From CF-13 sp035279665 (GTDB lineage: Bacteria > Chloroflexota > Dormibacteria > CF-121), in the NCBI GenBank assembly GCA_035279665.1, contig DATEHI010000093.1, positions 1-57,879 on the forward strand: a stretch of DNA of 57,879 nt, written 5' to 3'. The notes below the pieces were generated by a model that saw only the letters and a list, made by a program, of their open reading frames with translations, was not told where the DNA came from and searched no databases. Numbering within the stretch: the stretch's first letter is position 1; the number at the start of each line of letters is the position of its first letter. This document shows positions 17,307 through 26,108 of this stretch, one piece after another. Made by a program: the position numbers and the translations under genes.

Positions 17307-19301
17307 CTACGAGCGATGGATCTCGGAGCCGACCTCGTCTTTCGCCAGGTCACCATCGCGCGAGGCGCCGTTGCCCGGGAGCGGCGGCGCGATCACCGGA
17401 CGGGCGGTCGACGGCTTGCTGATTCCCGTCGCGGCATAGATCTCGTCCTGGTCGAGCGTGTCTTTCTTCAACACCGCCTCCGCCAGGCGATCGAGACGAT
17501 CGCGGTTCTCCGTCAACAAGCGCACCGATTCCCGGTGGCACTCATCGACAATCCGGCGGACTTCCTCATCGAGAAGCTTGGCCGTCTCCTCGCTGAAGTG
17601 CTCCGTACTCGCCGCACCGTCGCCGGGTTGGGTCAAGTTCAGCGGCCCCAACTTCGGTGACATACCGAAGCGCGCGACCATCGAGCGGGCGATTTGATTG
17701 ACCTGCTGGAGATCGCTCTCCGCGCCGGTCGTAACGGCGCCGTACGCGACTTCCTCCGCCGCGCGGCCGCCGAGTGCGAGCGTGATCCGGCCGCGAAGGT
17801 AACTCTCGGGATAGTTGTAACGGTCGTCGATCGGCTGGCTGTAGGTCGACCCCAGCGAAAGGCCACGGGGTACGATCGTCAACTTCTTCACCGGATCTGA
17901 TCCAGGGATCAGTAGACCCATCAACGCGTGACCCGATTCATGGTAGGCGATCAGGCGTTTTTCGTCAGCTCCGAGCACGATCGGCCGGCGAAGGCCAAGC
18001 ACGGATCGCTCGATGGCCTCGTCGAAATCCTCCCTCGCGACCGCCGTTCTGCCCTTGCGGGCGGCGACCAGGGCGGCTTCGTTGACGATGTTGCGCAGGT
18101 CGGCGCCGACGAAGCCGGCCGTCGCGCCGGCAATCTCGCCGAGATCGACATCCGGAGCGAGCGCGACGTTGCGTGTGTGGATCTTGAGGATCGCCTCGCG
18201 CCCCGCTTTGTCCGGAGCATTGACCGTCACCCTGCGGTCGAATCGCCCGGGGCGGAGCAGCGCAGGATCCAGGACCTCGGGACGATTGGTGGCGGCCAGG
18301 ACGACTACGTTCTGATTCGGTGTGAAGCCATCCATCTCCGTCAGGATCTGGTTGAGGGTCTGCTCGCGTTCGTCGTTCGCGCCGAAGGTGGCGGATGACG
18401 CCCGTGCGCGGCCGATGGCATCGAGCTCGTCGATGAAGATGATGCTCGGGGCGGCGGCCTTGGCCTTCGCGAACAAATCGCGTACTCGAGCCGCGCCGAC
18501 GCCGACGATGGCCTCGACGAACTCCGATGCGGACAGGCTGAAGAAGGGCCGGTTGGATTCACCCGCGACGGCACGCGCCAGCAAGGTCTTGCCCGTGCCA
18601 GGCGCTCCCACCAGGAGGATGCCGTGCGGGATCTGCGCCCCGAGCCGCTGGTACTTTTCCGGCATCTTGAGGAAATCGACGACTTCGGCCAGGTCCTGTT
18701 TGGCCTCTTCGATGCCGGCGACGTCGGCAAAGGTAATGCGTGTCCCCGAGTCGGGGGTGTACAGCGTCGCTTTGCTCTGACCGAAGGCTCCGAGGATGCC
18801 GCCCGGACCTGCTCCGGCCGTGCGCCGGCTCAAGTAGAGAAGGCCGCCGATCAGGAGCAGGGCCGGCCCGAAGCTCAGCAGGATGTTCAGCAGGGGCGAT
18901 CCTCCCGAGCCGGGGGCCGTCGCGGTGATCGGGACGTTGTGTTGCTCGAGTAGCGCTTCCAGGTTGTCGGTCGCAAACACCGGCCGCTCCGTCTGAAAGA
19001 GCGTGCCGCTCGCTGACCCGGATGTCACCGATGTCTTGAAGTCACCCTGGATGGAGTTGGCCTGGGCGGTGATGTCCTTGACGTTGTCGGCATTCACCTG
19101 CTGGATGAAGGTCGTGTAGGGCACTGTGATCCGCGCTGGTCCGCTCATGAAGACGAAGGTCAGGATGTAATTGATCGCCAGCAGCACGATGAGGTAAATC
19201 CAGAAGCCGCGGCTGCGCCAAAAGGGGCGGGGCGACCCGGCCGGGGTGCGTGCCGTTCCGCGCGCCGGAAGCACTGGTCGCTTGGTCGGGCTGCTGGCCA
19301 A
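17307..19301 (-). CDS. ftsH: ATP-dependent zinc metalloprotease FtsH
   Basis: A 664-residue membrane-anchored AAA+ protease that degrades damaged membrane and regulatory proteins. Two transmembrane helices flank a periplasmic domain: FWIYLIVLLAINYILTFVF near residues 30-50 and NILLSFGPALLLIGGLLYL near 140-160. Walker A is GAPGTGKT, Walker B is IIFIDELDAIGRA, and the second region of homology is AATNRPEVLDPALLRPGRFDR. The zinc-binding active site is HESGH in AYHESGHALMG. The start is a TTG at 19301 behind AAGGGG. The gene is monocistronic, divergent from the GlsB-like gene. Confidence 0.95.
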   Translation of the reverse strand: MASSPTKRPVLPARGTARTPAGSPRPFWRSRGFWIYLIVLLAINYILTFVFMSGPARITVPYTTFIQQVNADNVKDITAQANSIQGDFKTSVTSGSASGTLFQTERPVFATDNLEALLEQHNVPITATAPGSGGSPLLNILLSFGPALLLIGGLLYLSRRTAGAGPGGILGAFGQSKATLYTPDSGTRITFADVAGIEEAKQDLAEVVDFLKMPEKYQRLGAQIPHGILLVGAPGTGKTLLARAVAGESNRPFFSLSASEFVEAIVGVGAARVRDLFAKAKAAAPSIIFIDELDAIGRARASSATFGANDEREQTLNQILTEMDGFTPNQNVVVLAATNRPEVLDPALLRPGRFDRRVTVNAPDKAGREAILKIHTRNVALAPDVDLGEIAGATAGFVGADLRNIVNEAALVAARKGRTAVAREDFDEAIERSVLGLRRPIVLGADEKRLIAYHESGHALMGLLIPGSDPVKKLTIVPRGLSLGSTYSQPIDDRYNYPESYLRGRITLALGGRAAEEVAYGAVTTGAESDLQQVNQIARSMVARFGMSPKLGPLNLTQPGDGAASTEHFSEETAKLLDEEVRRIVDECHRESVRLLTENRDRLDRLAEAVLKKDTLDQDEIYAATGISKPSTARPVIAPPLPGNGASRDGDLAKDEVGSEIHRS

Positions 19302-19332
19302 ACTCGTTTCCCCTTCTCTCGACTCTACACGC

Positions 19333-19361
19333 TTGGCAAATGGTCCGAATCACGGTATGAT
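19333..19361 (+). promoter_or_regulatory. Predicted promoter of the GlsB-like gene
   Basis: TTGGCA (19333-19338), a 17-nt spacer and TATGAT (19356-19361), 39 nt upstream of the ATG at 19401. It lies in the divergent gap with ftsH. Confidence 0.6.
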
Positions 19362-19400
19362 CTTGTGATAGCGGGACTACTAAATCATTGGAGGCTTGAT

Positions 19401-19685
19401 ATGACGCTTACGCATTTGCTCGTCTTGCTGCTGGTCGGTGCCATCGCCGGACTGATCGGCGAACGACTGGTCAGCCGCGGCATGCCCGGCGGGCTGCTCG
19501 GTGCGATCGTCGCGGGACTCGTGGGCGCCTGGTTGATGGTCGACATCCTGCACGTGGTCATCGCCCCGGAGCTGTCGCTTGGTGGCATCCCGATCCTCTC
19601 CGCGATTCTTGGCGCGGCAATCGTCGTCCTCCTTTTCAGCGTGGTTGCGGGCGCAAGCTTTTCCCGCAGGTGGAGCCGGCGCTAG
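19401..19685 (+). CDS. GlsB/YeaQ/YmgE family (transglycosylase-associated) membrane protein
   Basis: A 94-residue protein with three hydrophobic helices. It has the family's Gly-rich first part (LLVLLLVGAIAGLIGERLVSRG, GGLLGAIVAGLVGAWLMV) and a C-terminal helix ILGAAIVVLLFSVV ending in a basic RRWSRR. These small membrane proteins are stress-induced in many bacteria; the molecular role is unknown. The ATG at 19401 is preferred over upstream codons because GGAGGC lies 6 nt before it. The 236 nt downstream hold a GC-rich inverted repeat (GGGCCC pairs) and the next gene's promoter. Confidence 0.82.
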   Translation: MTLTHLLVLLLVGAIAGLIGERLVSRGMPGGLLGAIVAGLVGAWLMVDILHVVIAPELSLGGIPILSAILGAAIVVLLFSVVAGASFSRRWSRR

Positions 19686-19841
19686 GCGCTGCGTGAGCGC
19701 GCGCGGGGCCCGGCGGCGCAGACGCTCGGGCCCTCTCGTCTCTTGAGAATCCGCCGACCTCAGGTACGGTCCCCCGACGGCCGGCGAGTCCTGCATTCGT
19801 TAGAGAGTGTTAGAGGATCTACCGCCGGAATCACTTCGTTC

Positions 19842-19870
19842 TTGCCAATTACTCCCGGGGACCGCACAAT
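19842..19870 (+). promoter_or_regulatory. Possible promoter of the sugar ABC transporter operon
   Basis: TTGCCA (19842-19847), a 17-nt spacer and CACAAT (19865-19870), about 50 nt before the GTG at 19922. The -10 box is imperfect. Confidence 0.4.
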
Positions 19871-19921
19871 ATGAACTCGGCTCCGCGGTAAAGCCAGCTA
19901 AACCTGAGGAGGGAATGCAGC

Positions 19922-21157
19922 GTGCGAAAAATACGATCTTTGACGTTAATGGCGTCCACCGGTGCGCTCGCCATCGTTCTGGCGGCGTGCGGTAGCTCGA
20001 CAGCGGGACCGGCGGCAACCGCGAGCGTGCCTTCGGATCTCAGCATCTCATCCTTCAACCAGTCGTTCTCGTACATGGCCAACCTGAAGCCCATGACCAC
20101 GGCGGGTAGCGGACTTGTTGGGGTGATCCTTCCCGACACCACCTCGTCAACGCGCTACGTCAACTTCGACCTTCCGTATCTGAAGAAGGCCTTTGATGCG
20201 GCCGGTTACACGACATCGCAGTACAAGATTGACAACGCCGGGGGCGACCCCGCCCAGGAGCTTCAGCTCGCCCAGGCGGATATCACGGCCGGCGCAAAGG
20301 TGCTGGTCTTCGACCAACTCAACAGCAATGTCGGCGGGCAGATCCAGCAGCTTGCCGAGAGTCACGGTGTCAAGACCATCGCCTACGACCGGGCCACCTT
20401 CACCGGTACCAAGCCTGTCTATTACGTCAGCTTCGACAATGTCCAGGTCGGCAAGCTGATCGGCGACGGTTTCCTGAAGTGTGTCACCGACTGGGGCGTG
20501 ACGAGCCCGAAGGTCTTTGAGCTGGACGGCGGCCAGGATGTCGACCCGAATGCCGTCTCCTTCGCGCAGGGTTACAACAACTCGATCTGGGGCGACAAGA
20601 CGACGCCGCTGGCTGCTGGGAAGACGAACAGCCAGGGCATGACGCTCGTCCAGGAAAAGATTGCCCCCGCCTGGGACAACGCCGCGGGACAAACCGTCTT
20701 CGCGCAGCAGCTCACCGCGAACCCCAGCATCAACGCCACCGTCGAGGCGAATGACGGGCTCGGCAACGCGGCGATTACCGTGCTCAAGAACCGGGGCATC
20801 GGCCCCAAGAAGGTCCCGACCACCGGGCAAGACGCGACCGAGCAAGGCATTGCCAACGTTCTCAAGGGCTATCAGTGTGGAACCGTCTACAAGGCGGTCT
20901 ACCTCGAGGCCCAGGACGCGGTTGCCCTCGCGACCGTTCTGCGTGCCGGCCTCACACCTCCGGCCGCGTTGCTCAATGGCACCACCTCGCCGCCGAGCGG
21001 GCAAGCGGGGAGCCAGCAGCCGGCGTCTCTGCTGGTGCCGATCTGGGTGACCAGCGCGAACGTGAACGACACCGTCATCAAGGACGCGTTCGTCGACAAG
21101 ACTCAACTCTGCACCGACGTGACGCAGGCCGTCTGCACGGCTGCGGGCATTAGCTAG
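19922..21157 (+). CDS. Sugar ABC transporter substrate-binding lipoprotein (CUT2 type)
   Basis: A 411-residue lipoprotein with signal peptide and lipobox LAACGSS (Cys23). The mature part has the periplasmic-binding-protein type 1 fold of ribose/xylose binders. Examples are VILPDTTSSTRYVNFDLPYLKKAFDAAGY, LVFDQLNSNVGGQIQQLAESHGVKTIAYDR and NDGLGNAAITVLKNRGIG. The YVNFDLPYLKKA segment with paired Asp is common in XylF-like proteins, so an aldopentose such as xylose is a reasonable guess. The GTG at 19922 follows GGAGGGA. The ATPase and permease follow, after a strong intercistronic hairpin. Confidence 0.9.
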   Translation: MRKIRSLTLMASTGALAIVLAACGSSTAGPAATASVPSDLSISSFNQSFSYMANLKPMTTAGSGLVGVILPDTTSSTRYVNFDLPYLKKAFDAAGYTTSQYKIDNAGGDPAQELQLAQADITAGAKVLVFDQLNSNVGGQIQQLAESHGVKTIAYDRATFTGTKPVYYVSFDNVQVGKLIGDGFLKCVTDWGVTSPKVFELDGGQDVDPNAVSFAQGYNNSIWGDKTTPLAAGKTNSQGMTLVQEKIAPAWDNAAGQTVFAQQLTANPSINATVEANDGLGNAAITVLKNRGIGPKKVPTTGQDATEQGIANVLKGYQCGTVYKAVYLEAQDAVALATVLRAGLTPPAALLNGTTSPPSGQAGSQQPASLLVPIWVTSANVNDTVIKDAFVDKTQLCTDVTQAVCTAAGIS

Positions 21158-21164
21158 AACGTAT

Positions 21165-21192
21165 GGCGCCGCCGCCCTCCGGCGGCGGCGCC
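21165..21192 (+). terminator. Intercistronic hairpin after the binding-protein gene
   Basis: A perfect 12-bp stem (21165-21176 with 21181-21192) and a CTCC loop, 7 nt after the stop codon, without a T-tract. In binding-protein operons such hairpins protect the upstream mRNA or partly end transcription, keeping the binding protein in excess over the membrane parts. Confidence 0.65.
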
Positions 21193-21223
21193 AACCTCAC
21201 ATCCCAGGCGATAAAGTGAAGGG

Positions 21224-22036
21224 ATGGCGCAGGTGATCAAGGAGTCGCCGACGGCCGAGCCACGGTTCAAGGCCCGGGGCGTCGACAAGCATTTTGGCCC
21301 GGTGCAAGCCCTGACCCAGGTGGACCTGGACCTCTATGCCGGGCAGGTCACCGCCCTGTGCGGCGATAACGGCGCCGGTAAGTCGGTCCTCACCAAATGC
21401 ATCGCCGGCATCTACGAGATCGACCACGGTCAATTCTTCTGGGAGGGCCGCCCGGTTCACATTCGCAGCCCGCGCGACGCGGCCCGGCTGGGGATCGAGA
21501 CCGTCTACCAGGACCTGGCGCTCGCCGACAACCTCGACATCGTCCAGAACATGTTTCTTGGCCGCGAACGCGTGCGAAGCGCTTTCCTCAACGAGGACGA
21601 CATGGAGCGCGCCGCGAGCAAGACGCTGGCCGACCTTCGAGTTACGACCGTGCGGTCGATCCGGCAGCCCGTCGCATCCCTGTCGGGCGGGCAGCGTCAA
21701 TCGGTGGCGGTCGCCAAGGCGGTCATGTGGAACTCCAAGCTGGTCATGCTCGACGAGCCAACGGCCGCGCTGGGTGTGGTGCAAACCAAGATGGTGCTCG
21801 ACCTGGTGCGGCGCTTGCGCGATCGCGGCCTGGCGGTCATGATGATCTCGCACAACCTCAACGACGTCTTCGAGGTCGCGGATCGGATTGCCGTCGTGCA
21901 TCTCGGCCGTTTGGTGACGCAGGGCCGCGCCCAGGCCTACGACCGGCAGAGTGTCGTCGACTACATGACCACCGGTGCCTCGAGCCGCAGCGGGCAGCCA
22001 ACGGATGGTAACGGAGCAACGAGTGGCGCGCGCTGA
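21224..22036 (+). CDS. Sugar ABC transporter ATP-binding protein (single ABC domain)
   Basis: A 270-residue ATPase energising the CUT2 transporter. Walker A is GDNGAGKS, the Q-loop is VYQDLALADNL, the signature is LSGGQRQSVAVAKAV, and Walker B is KLVMLDEPTAALG followed by MMISHNL. It carries one ABC domain, whereas XylG and RbsA carry two fused copies, so it probably works as a homodimer. TAAAGT ends 6 nt before the ATG at 21224, suggesting a leaderless start as well as read-through from upstream. Its 3' end overlaps the permease start. Confidence 0.92.
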   Translation: MAQVIKESPTAEPRFKARGVDKHFGPVQALTQVDLDLYAGQVTALCGDNGAGKSVLTKCIAGIYEIDHGQFFWEGRPVHIRSPRDAARLGIETVYQDLALADNLDIVQNMFLGRERVRSAFLNEDDMERAASKTLADLRVTTVRSIRQPVASLSGGQRQSVAVAKAVMWNSKLVMLDEPTAALGVVQTKMVLDLVRRLRDRGLAVMMISHNLNDVFEVADRIAVVHLGRLVTQGRAQAYDRQSVVDYMTTGASSRSGQPTDGNGATSGAR

Positions 22037-23351
22037 GGCCCCCGAAACCGTACCGGATCCGACCGCCGCGGTCCATGCCGCGACGATCGAAGTCCCGCCG
22101 GAGCTGGTTGCCCAGTCGCTGGGCGAATGGTCGCGTGCCTGGCTGACCCGTATCCGCAGCGGGGAAAGCGGCGTCCTGCCGGTGATCCTCGCCCTCCTCC
22201 TCATCACGATCGTCTTCGAGGCGATCAGCCCGAATCACGTCTTTCTCTCGGCGGGAAACCTCGTCAACCTGTTCCAGCAGAGCGCGGTCTTCATGGTCCT
22301 GGCGATGGGTGAGATCTTCGTCATCCTCCTTGGCGAGATCGATCTGTCGATCGCCTACGCCGGCGGCGTCGGCGCCGCGGTCACGGTGCAGTTGGTGCAG
22401 CCGGGGACCGCCAAATGGCCGTGGTGGGGCGCCATCATCGCGGGACTGGTGGTCTGCGCCGTCATCGGCGCGCTGCAGGGAACCCTGATCACCCGACTGC
22501 GGCTCTCGTCGCTGATCGTGACCCTCGCCGGGCTGCTGATCTGGCAGGGCACGATGCTCATCATCCTCGGCCTCGCCTTCTCCGGCTACCCGAGCCTCGC
22601 CGGCTTGAATCCAAATCTGCAGGTGCTGTACAACTTGATGTGGGGAACCATCGACCCCGGCGTCAGTTGGATGGCGACGGCGGTTGTGGTCGTCGCCATC
22701 GCCGCCCTGCTGTGGTTTGGGGACGACCGCCGGCGGCGCAGCGGCCTGGTCGCGCCACCGGTCAGCCTGACCCTCCTCAAGATTGCTCTGATCGCGCTCG
22801 TCGCGATCTCGGTCGTGGCGATCTGCAACGTCAACCGCGCGGCCATCGGCACCCTTGCGGGCGTGCCCTGGGTCATTCCCATCGTTCTCGCCATCTTCGG
22901 CGCGTGGATGACGATTCTTCAGCGAACGAAGTTCGGACGGTACGTCTACGCGATTGGTGGTAATCCCGAGGCGGCGCGGCGGGCCGGCATCAATCTTGCC
23001 GCTGTTCGAACCCTGTGCTTCATGATCTGCACCTTCACGGCCGGCATCGGTCTCCTGCTCTACGCGTCCTATCTCGGCGGTATGTCGGGCAACATCAACG
23101 GTGGCCAACTCGTCCTCTACGCCATCGCGTCGGTGGTTCTGGCCGGCACGAGCCTCTTCGGCGGCCGGGGCAAGGTGCTCCATGGCATCCTCGGTGGCCT
23201 GGTCATTGGCGGGATCTACAACGGGATGGGCCTGCTGGGCCTGGACGTCCGGTGGCAGTTCATCGTCACCGGTCTGGTGCTGTTGGTGGCGATCACGATC
23301 GACTCGCTCTCTCGCCGGAGCGCCACCTCAGGCAGCGTCGCGCGCGTCTGA
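22023..23351 (+). CDS. Sugar ABC transporter permease (XylH/RbsC family)
   Basis: About 442 residues with roughly ten transmembrane helices. It has the CUT2 permease hallmarks MGEIFVILLGEIDLSIAYAGGVGAA, LRLSSLIVTLAGLLIWQG, TKFGRYVYAIGGNPEAARRAGIN and LAGTSLFGGRGKV. A short charged insert (FGDDRRRRSGL) lies midway, as in XylH-type permeases. The GTG at 22023 is chosen because ACGGAG ends 7 nt before it, giving a 14-nt overlap with the ATPase gene; an in-frame ATG at 22005 lacks an SD. No sugar kinase or regulator follows directly. Confidence 0.9.
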   Translation: MARAEAPETVPDPTAAVHAATIEVPPELVAQSLGEWSRAWLTRIRSGESGVLPVILALLLITIVFEAISPNHVFLSAGNLVNLFQQSAVFMVLAMGEIFVILLGEIDLSIAYAGGVGAAVTVQLVQPGTAKWPWWGAIIAGLVVCAVIGALQGTLITRLRLSSLIVTLAGLLIWQGTMLIILGLAFSGYPSLAGLNPNLQVLYNLMWGTIDPGVSWMATAVVVVAIAALLWFGDDRRRRSGLVAPPVSLTLLKIALIALVAISVVAICNVNRAAIGTLAGVPWVIPIVLAIFGAWMTILQRTKFGRYVYAIGGNPEAARRAGINLAAVRTLCFMICTFTAGIGLLLYASYLGGMSGNINGGQLVLYAIASVVLAGTSLFGGRGKVLHGILGGLVIGGIYNGMGLLGLDVRWQFIVTGLVLLVAITIDSLSRRSATSGSVARV

Positions 23352-23408
23352 TCCGGCCCGGCACCCTCTGTCCCGACGGAGCGACGTCGAGGCCGCGTTA
23401 TAGGGGCG

Positions 23409-24533
23409 ATGCTGCAGTTCGCCTCCGATGCGATCCCTCGCGGGTCGGTCACCCCGATTCGCGGACTCCGGGCGCTTGGCGAGGAAGCCCCGCTTCGATC
23501 GATCCTCGAAATTGGCGAGCGTCTGCTCGTCTGCGCCTCGGTGCGATTCGCCGAACAAACCAGCAGCCAGCCCCTGTGGCTGACCGACCGGCGCGTCATG
23601 TTTACTCGGAACCAAAAGGGAATGGGTAAGGTGGTCGTCAGCGTTCCGATCGGCGGCGCCGCGCTCGACTATGACAACGGCGATCTCTACCCGATTCATC
23701 TGAGCTGGACCGGCCCCGACGGCACGCCGACCAAAGAATCGTTTCGCGCCAGGACCTGGAAGGACAGCCTGCGGTCGACTGGATCCGCCGCGGCGGCGGG
23801 GGGAGCCACCGGAGGCGTCGCGGGGGCGGTCATCGGCCTCGCCGTCGATGCCGCGATGAAGGGTGCCGCGGGAACCGGCGGCAATGCGTCGCGTGACGAG
23901 ACACTCCACGCGACGCTCGTCGCGGCGCTGCGTGCACCGGGCCAGGCACGGCCGGTGGAGCTGACCGCCGGCTCGCTCAACACGGCGGGCGGTCGATGGC
24001 TGATTGGGGGGATCGTCGGCGTGGTCAGCGCCCTCCTCGTGGCAGCCGGCGTCTTCGCCCTTGTGAACTACCAGGCGACACGGGCGTACGAGGCTGCCCT
24101 GGTCTGCGGCTCGGTCGCCGGTCCGGATTGCCGGCTGCTGCAACCCGCCGTTGTTACCGCGTACCGCGGCGCGGGCGGCAAGAATGCGTACTGCGATTTG
24201 TTCCTGAGCACGGCCGACGGCTCGAACGTCGTGGCGGACTTACATACGTTCAACCTCTGCGCCCGCGACCCGCGCGGCCAGCAAATGCTCCCGGAGCACT
24301 GGCGCGGCAGGTTGACCGGGGTCATCCCTGCTGGTGCGCCGACGCGTGTCGTGCCGACCGGAGAGACGGGTGACAACCCGGAGTACGACTGGCGTTTTGG
24401 GGCCGTCATGGTCGGGATCCTGGGACTGCTGTGGATGCTCTTCGGCAGTTTGTCGCTGGTGGTCGTGATCGGTTGGGCCAGGCGGCGGTCACTGCTGCGG
24501 GCGAGCGCGCACGCAGCCGGCTATCTGAACTAG
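23409..24533 (+). CDS. Uncharacterised membrane protein with Ala/Gly-rich insert
   Basis: A 374-residue protein of unknown family. Residues 30-75 (IGERLLVCASVRFAEQ, LWLTDRRVMFTRNQKGMGKVVVSVPI) look like a PH-type beta domain. Residues 118-160 are a flexible or membrane-active Ala/Gly stretch (SAAAAGGATGGVAGAVIGLAVDAAMKG). Two transmembrane helices follow, near 195-220 (WLIGGIVGVVSALLVAAGVFALV) and 330-355 (VMVGILGLLWMLFGSLSLVVVIGW). Between them is a probably external domain with four Cys. The ATG at 23409 lacks an SD; TATAGG lies just upstream. Its end overlaps the next, convergent gene by 4 nt. Confidence 0.7.
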   Translation: MLQFASDAIPRGSVTPIRGLRALGEEAPLRSILEIGERLLVCASVRFAEQTSSQPLWLTDRRVMFTRNQKGMGKVVVSVPIGGAALDYDNGDLYPIHLSWTGPDGTPTKESFRARTWKDSLRSTGSAAAAGGATGGVAGAVIGLAVDAAMKGAAGTGGNASRDETLHATLVAALRAPGQARPVELTAGSLNTAGGRWLIGGIVGVVSALLVAAGVFALVNYQATRAYEAALVCGSVAGPDCRLLQPAVVTAYRGAGGKNAYCDLFLSTADGSNVVADLHTFNLCARDPRGQQMLPEHWRGRLTGVIPAGAPTRVVPTGETGDNPEYDWRFGAVMVGILGLLWMLFGSLSLVVVIGWARRRSLLRASAHAAGYLN

Positions 24534-24949
24534 GCCGTCGTGCCGGGCCGCGCGAAGGCCGCGCGGCCCGATCGTGACATCAGGAGGAGGATCACGGCCG
24601 CCGGCATCACCAGGTTGACGAGCACCGGCACCGGTCCCCGCATCGCGCCGATGGGCAGGACCGTCAACAGCAGTGACGCCACCAGGCTGAGGGCCTCGAT
24701 GGCAATGACCCAGCGGCGTGCCCAGCGCCGCTGCCGGCGAAGGTTGCGCGCCAACCAGAACATCCCGATCGCAATCAGGATGGTGATCAGGCTCAGCACG
24801 CGAAAGCCCGGCTCGACGATGGCAAACGGAATCGCGCTCAACCCGGCGACGAGCGAGAGACTCGCCTGGATAACGACCAGCACTGAGGCGATCTCGGGTG
24901 CACTGGTCGTCGGCGGCACACTGGCGACGGCGGGCGATGTGACGCTCAT
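24530..24949 (-). CDS. Small four-helix membrane protein, unknown function
   Basis: A 139-residue protein with a Pro/Ser/Thr N terminus and four predicted transmembrane helices: SVLVVIQASLSLVAGLSAIPFAIV, VLSLITILIAIGMFWLA, WVIAIEALSLVASLLLTVLPIG and VPVLVNLVMPAAVILLLM. A basic loop RNLRRQRRWARR separates helices 2 and 3. I do not recognise a named family. It starts 7 nt after the stop of the gene upstream on the same strand, so the two are co-transcribed. Confidence 0.65.
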   Translation of the reverse strand: MSVTSPAVASVPPTTSAPEIASVLVVIQASLSLVAGLSAIPFAIVEPGFRVLSLITILIAIGMFWLARNLRRQRRWARRWVIAIEALSLVASLLLTVLPIGAMRGPVPVLVNLVMPAAVILLLMSRSGRAAFARPGTTA

Positions 24950-24956
24950 GGCTTGA

Positions 24957-26069
24957 TCAACTCCCTTGCAGTTGCTTTTGGACGCTCTTGTCGAGGTCGG
25001 CGGCGAACGGTCCTTGCTTTCCGTTGTCGACGATCCAGACGTGCAGCATCGGCGGCGTCGTGATGCTGGTCGAGCCCACAGGGCAAGTCCAGAAGGGCGT
25101 CTCGAAGCTGAATTCGAAGCCGAAGGGGGAGAAGCAGATGCCCTCGTGCTGGTGCCACTGCGTCAGCGGCCCGCCCGGGTCGGGGCCCCACTGGCCGGCG
25201 CGCTTCATCTGGTACATGGCGCCGATCAGCTGCAGACCATGCTTGGTTTGCGCGTAGACGAGAGCCTGTGGACGGTTGGGATCGAGGACGGCATTGGCGT
25301 TCGCCGAGTTCTCGAAGTGGCGGAGTGGGTCAGCACTCGATACCGGGCCAGGCTTGAACCCCGCGGCGATCGCGGCCGCCGGGTCCTCGTAGCGGGCGAT
25401 ACTTACCCGGGTGTCGCTGAGCAGGCGGGCCGCAGCGTCGCGCTCTTCCGGGGTCGCCACGGCGGCGACCGGCTGGAGGATGGCACCGGCGTGCGCGTGG
25501 AGGGCGTCGGGGTGGGCGAGGCCGCCAACCCAGATTCCGACTGTCGTCACGCTGGCCAGCAGGGGAAACGCGACCGCCCGCCAGATGCGACGCGGCCAGG
25601 TGCGCCGTCCCGGCAGCCCCAGACGCATCACTAGGCCGAGCGCGACGAGCTCTATCAGCTTGCATGCAATCCCGATCTGGTCAGGGGTTTCCCAACCGGC
25701 GATGACCCAGACGATGTAAGCGAGGATCGTCGCCACCAGCCAGAGAACCGCCGGCCGGCGCCACCAGCTGACGACAAACGGTGCGACGCCCAGCGCGATG
25801 AACCCAAGCCCGTCGATGACGAACAGAACACCGGTGATGCCTTCGTGGCTCGGAATCAACACGAGGTGGATGACGCCGCTCACCAGCATCAAGACGGCCA
25901 CGAGCCTCGTGATCGCGGACGTCGCTCGGTACGTGTCGCGCAGTGCCACTGCCCATGGGACCCCGCGGTGGGCGAGCGCGGATAGGGCACGGAGGACCAG
26001 CCAGAGAAAGACGGGGAGGGCGATCGCGGCGCCGATGGCGACGGAATGTTCGGCGGCTATGTCGTACAT
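24957..26069 (-). CDS. Polytopic membrane protein with extracytoplasmic C-terminal domain
   Basis: A 370-residue protein. The first 190 residues hold about six transmembrane helices (IGAAIALPVFLWLVLRALSA, LVAVLMLVSGVIHLVLI, FVIDGLGFIALGVAPFVV and others). The C-terminal 180 residues are soluble and probably external. They contain an Ala-rich helix region (VATPEERDAAARLLSDTRVSIARYED) and a conserved-looking end rich in His, Cys and aromatic residues (QWHQHEGICFSP, TPFWTCPVGS, MLHVWIVDN). The two Cys could form a disulfide and the His cluster a metal site. I do not recognise the family. Its C-terminal part resembles uncharacterised exported domains. Confidence 0.65.
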   Translation of the reverse strand: MYDIAAEHSVAIGAAIALPVFLWLVLRALSALAHRGVPWAVALRDTYRATSAITRLVAVLMLVSGVIHLVLIPSHEGITGVLFVIDGLGFIALGVAPFVVSWWRRPAVLWLVATILAYIVWVIAGWETPDQIGIACKLIELVALGLVMRLGLPGRRTWPRRIWRAVAFPLLASVTTVGIWVGGLAHPDALHAHAGAILQPVAAVATPEERDAAARLLSDTRVSIARYEDPAAAIAAGFKPGPVSSADPLRHFENSANANAVLDPNRPQALVYAQTKHGLQLIGAMYQMKRAGQWGPDPGGPLTQWHQHEGICFSPFGFEFSFETPFWTCPVGSTSITTPPMLHVWIVDNGKQGPFAADLDKSVQKQLQGS

Positions 26070-26108
26070 GACGCCACCGTATAGGGGTGCGATAAGAACG
26101 ACGTAAGG

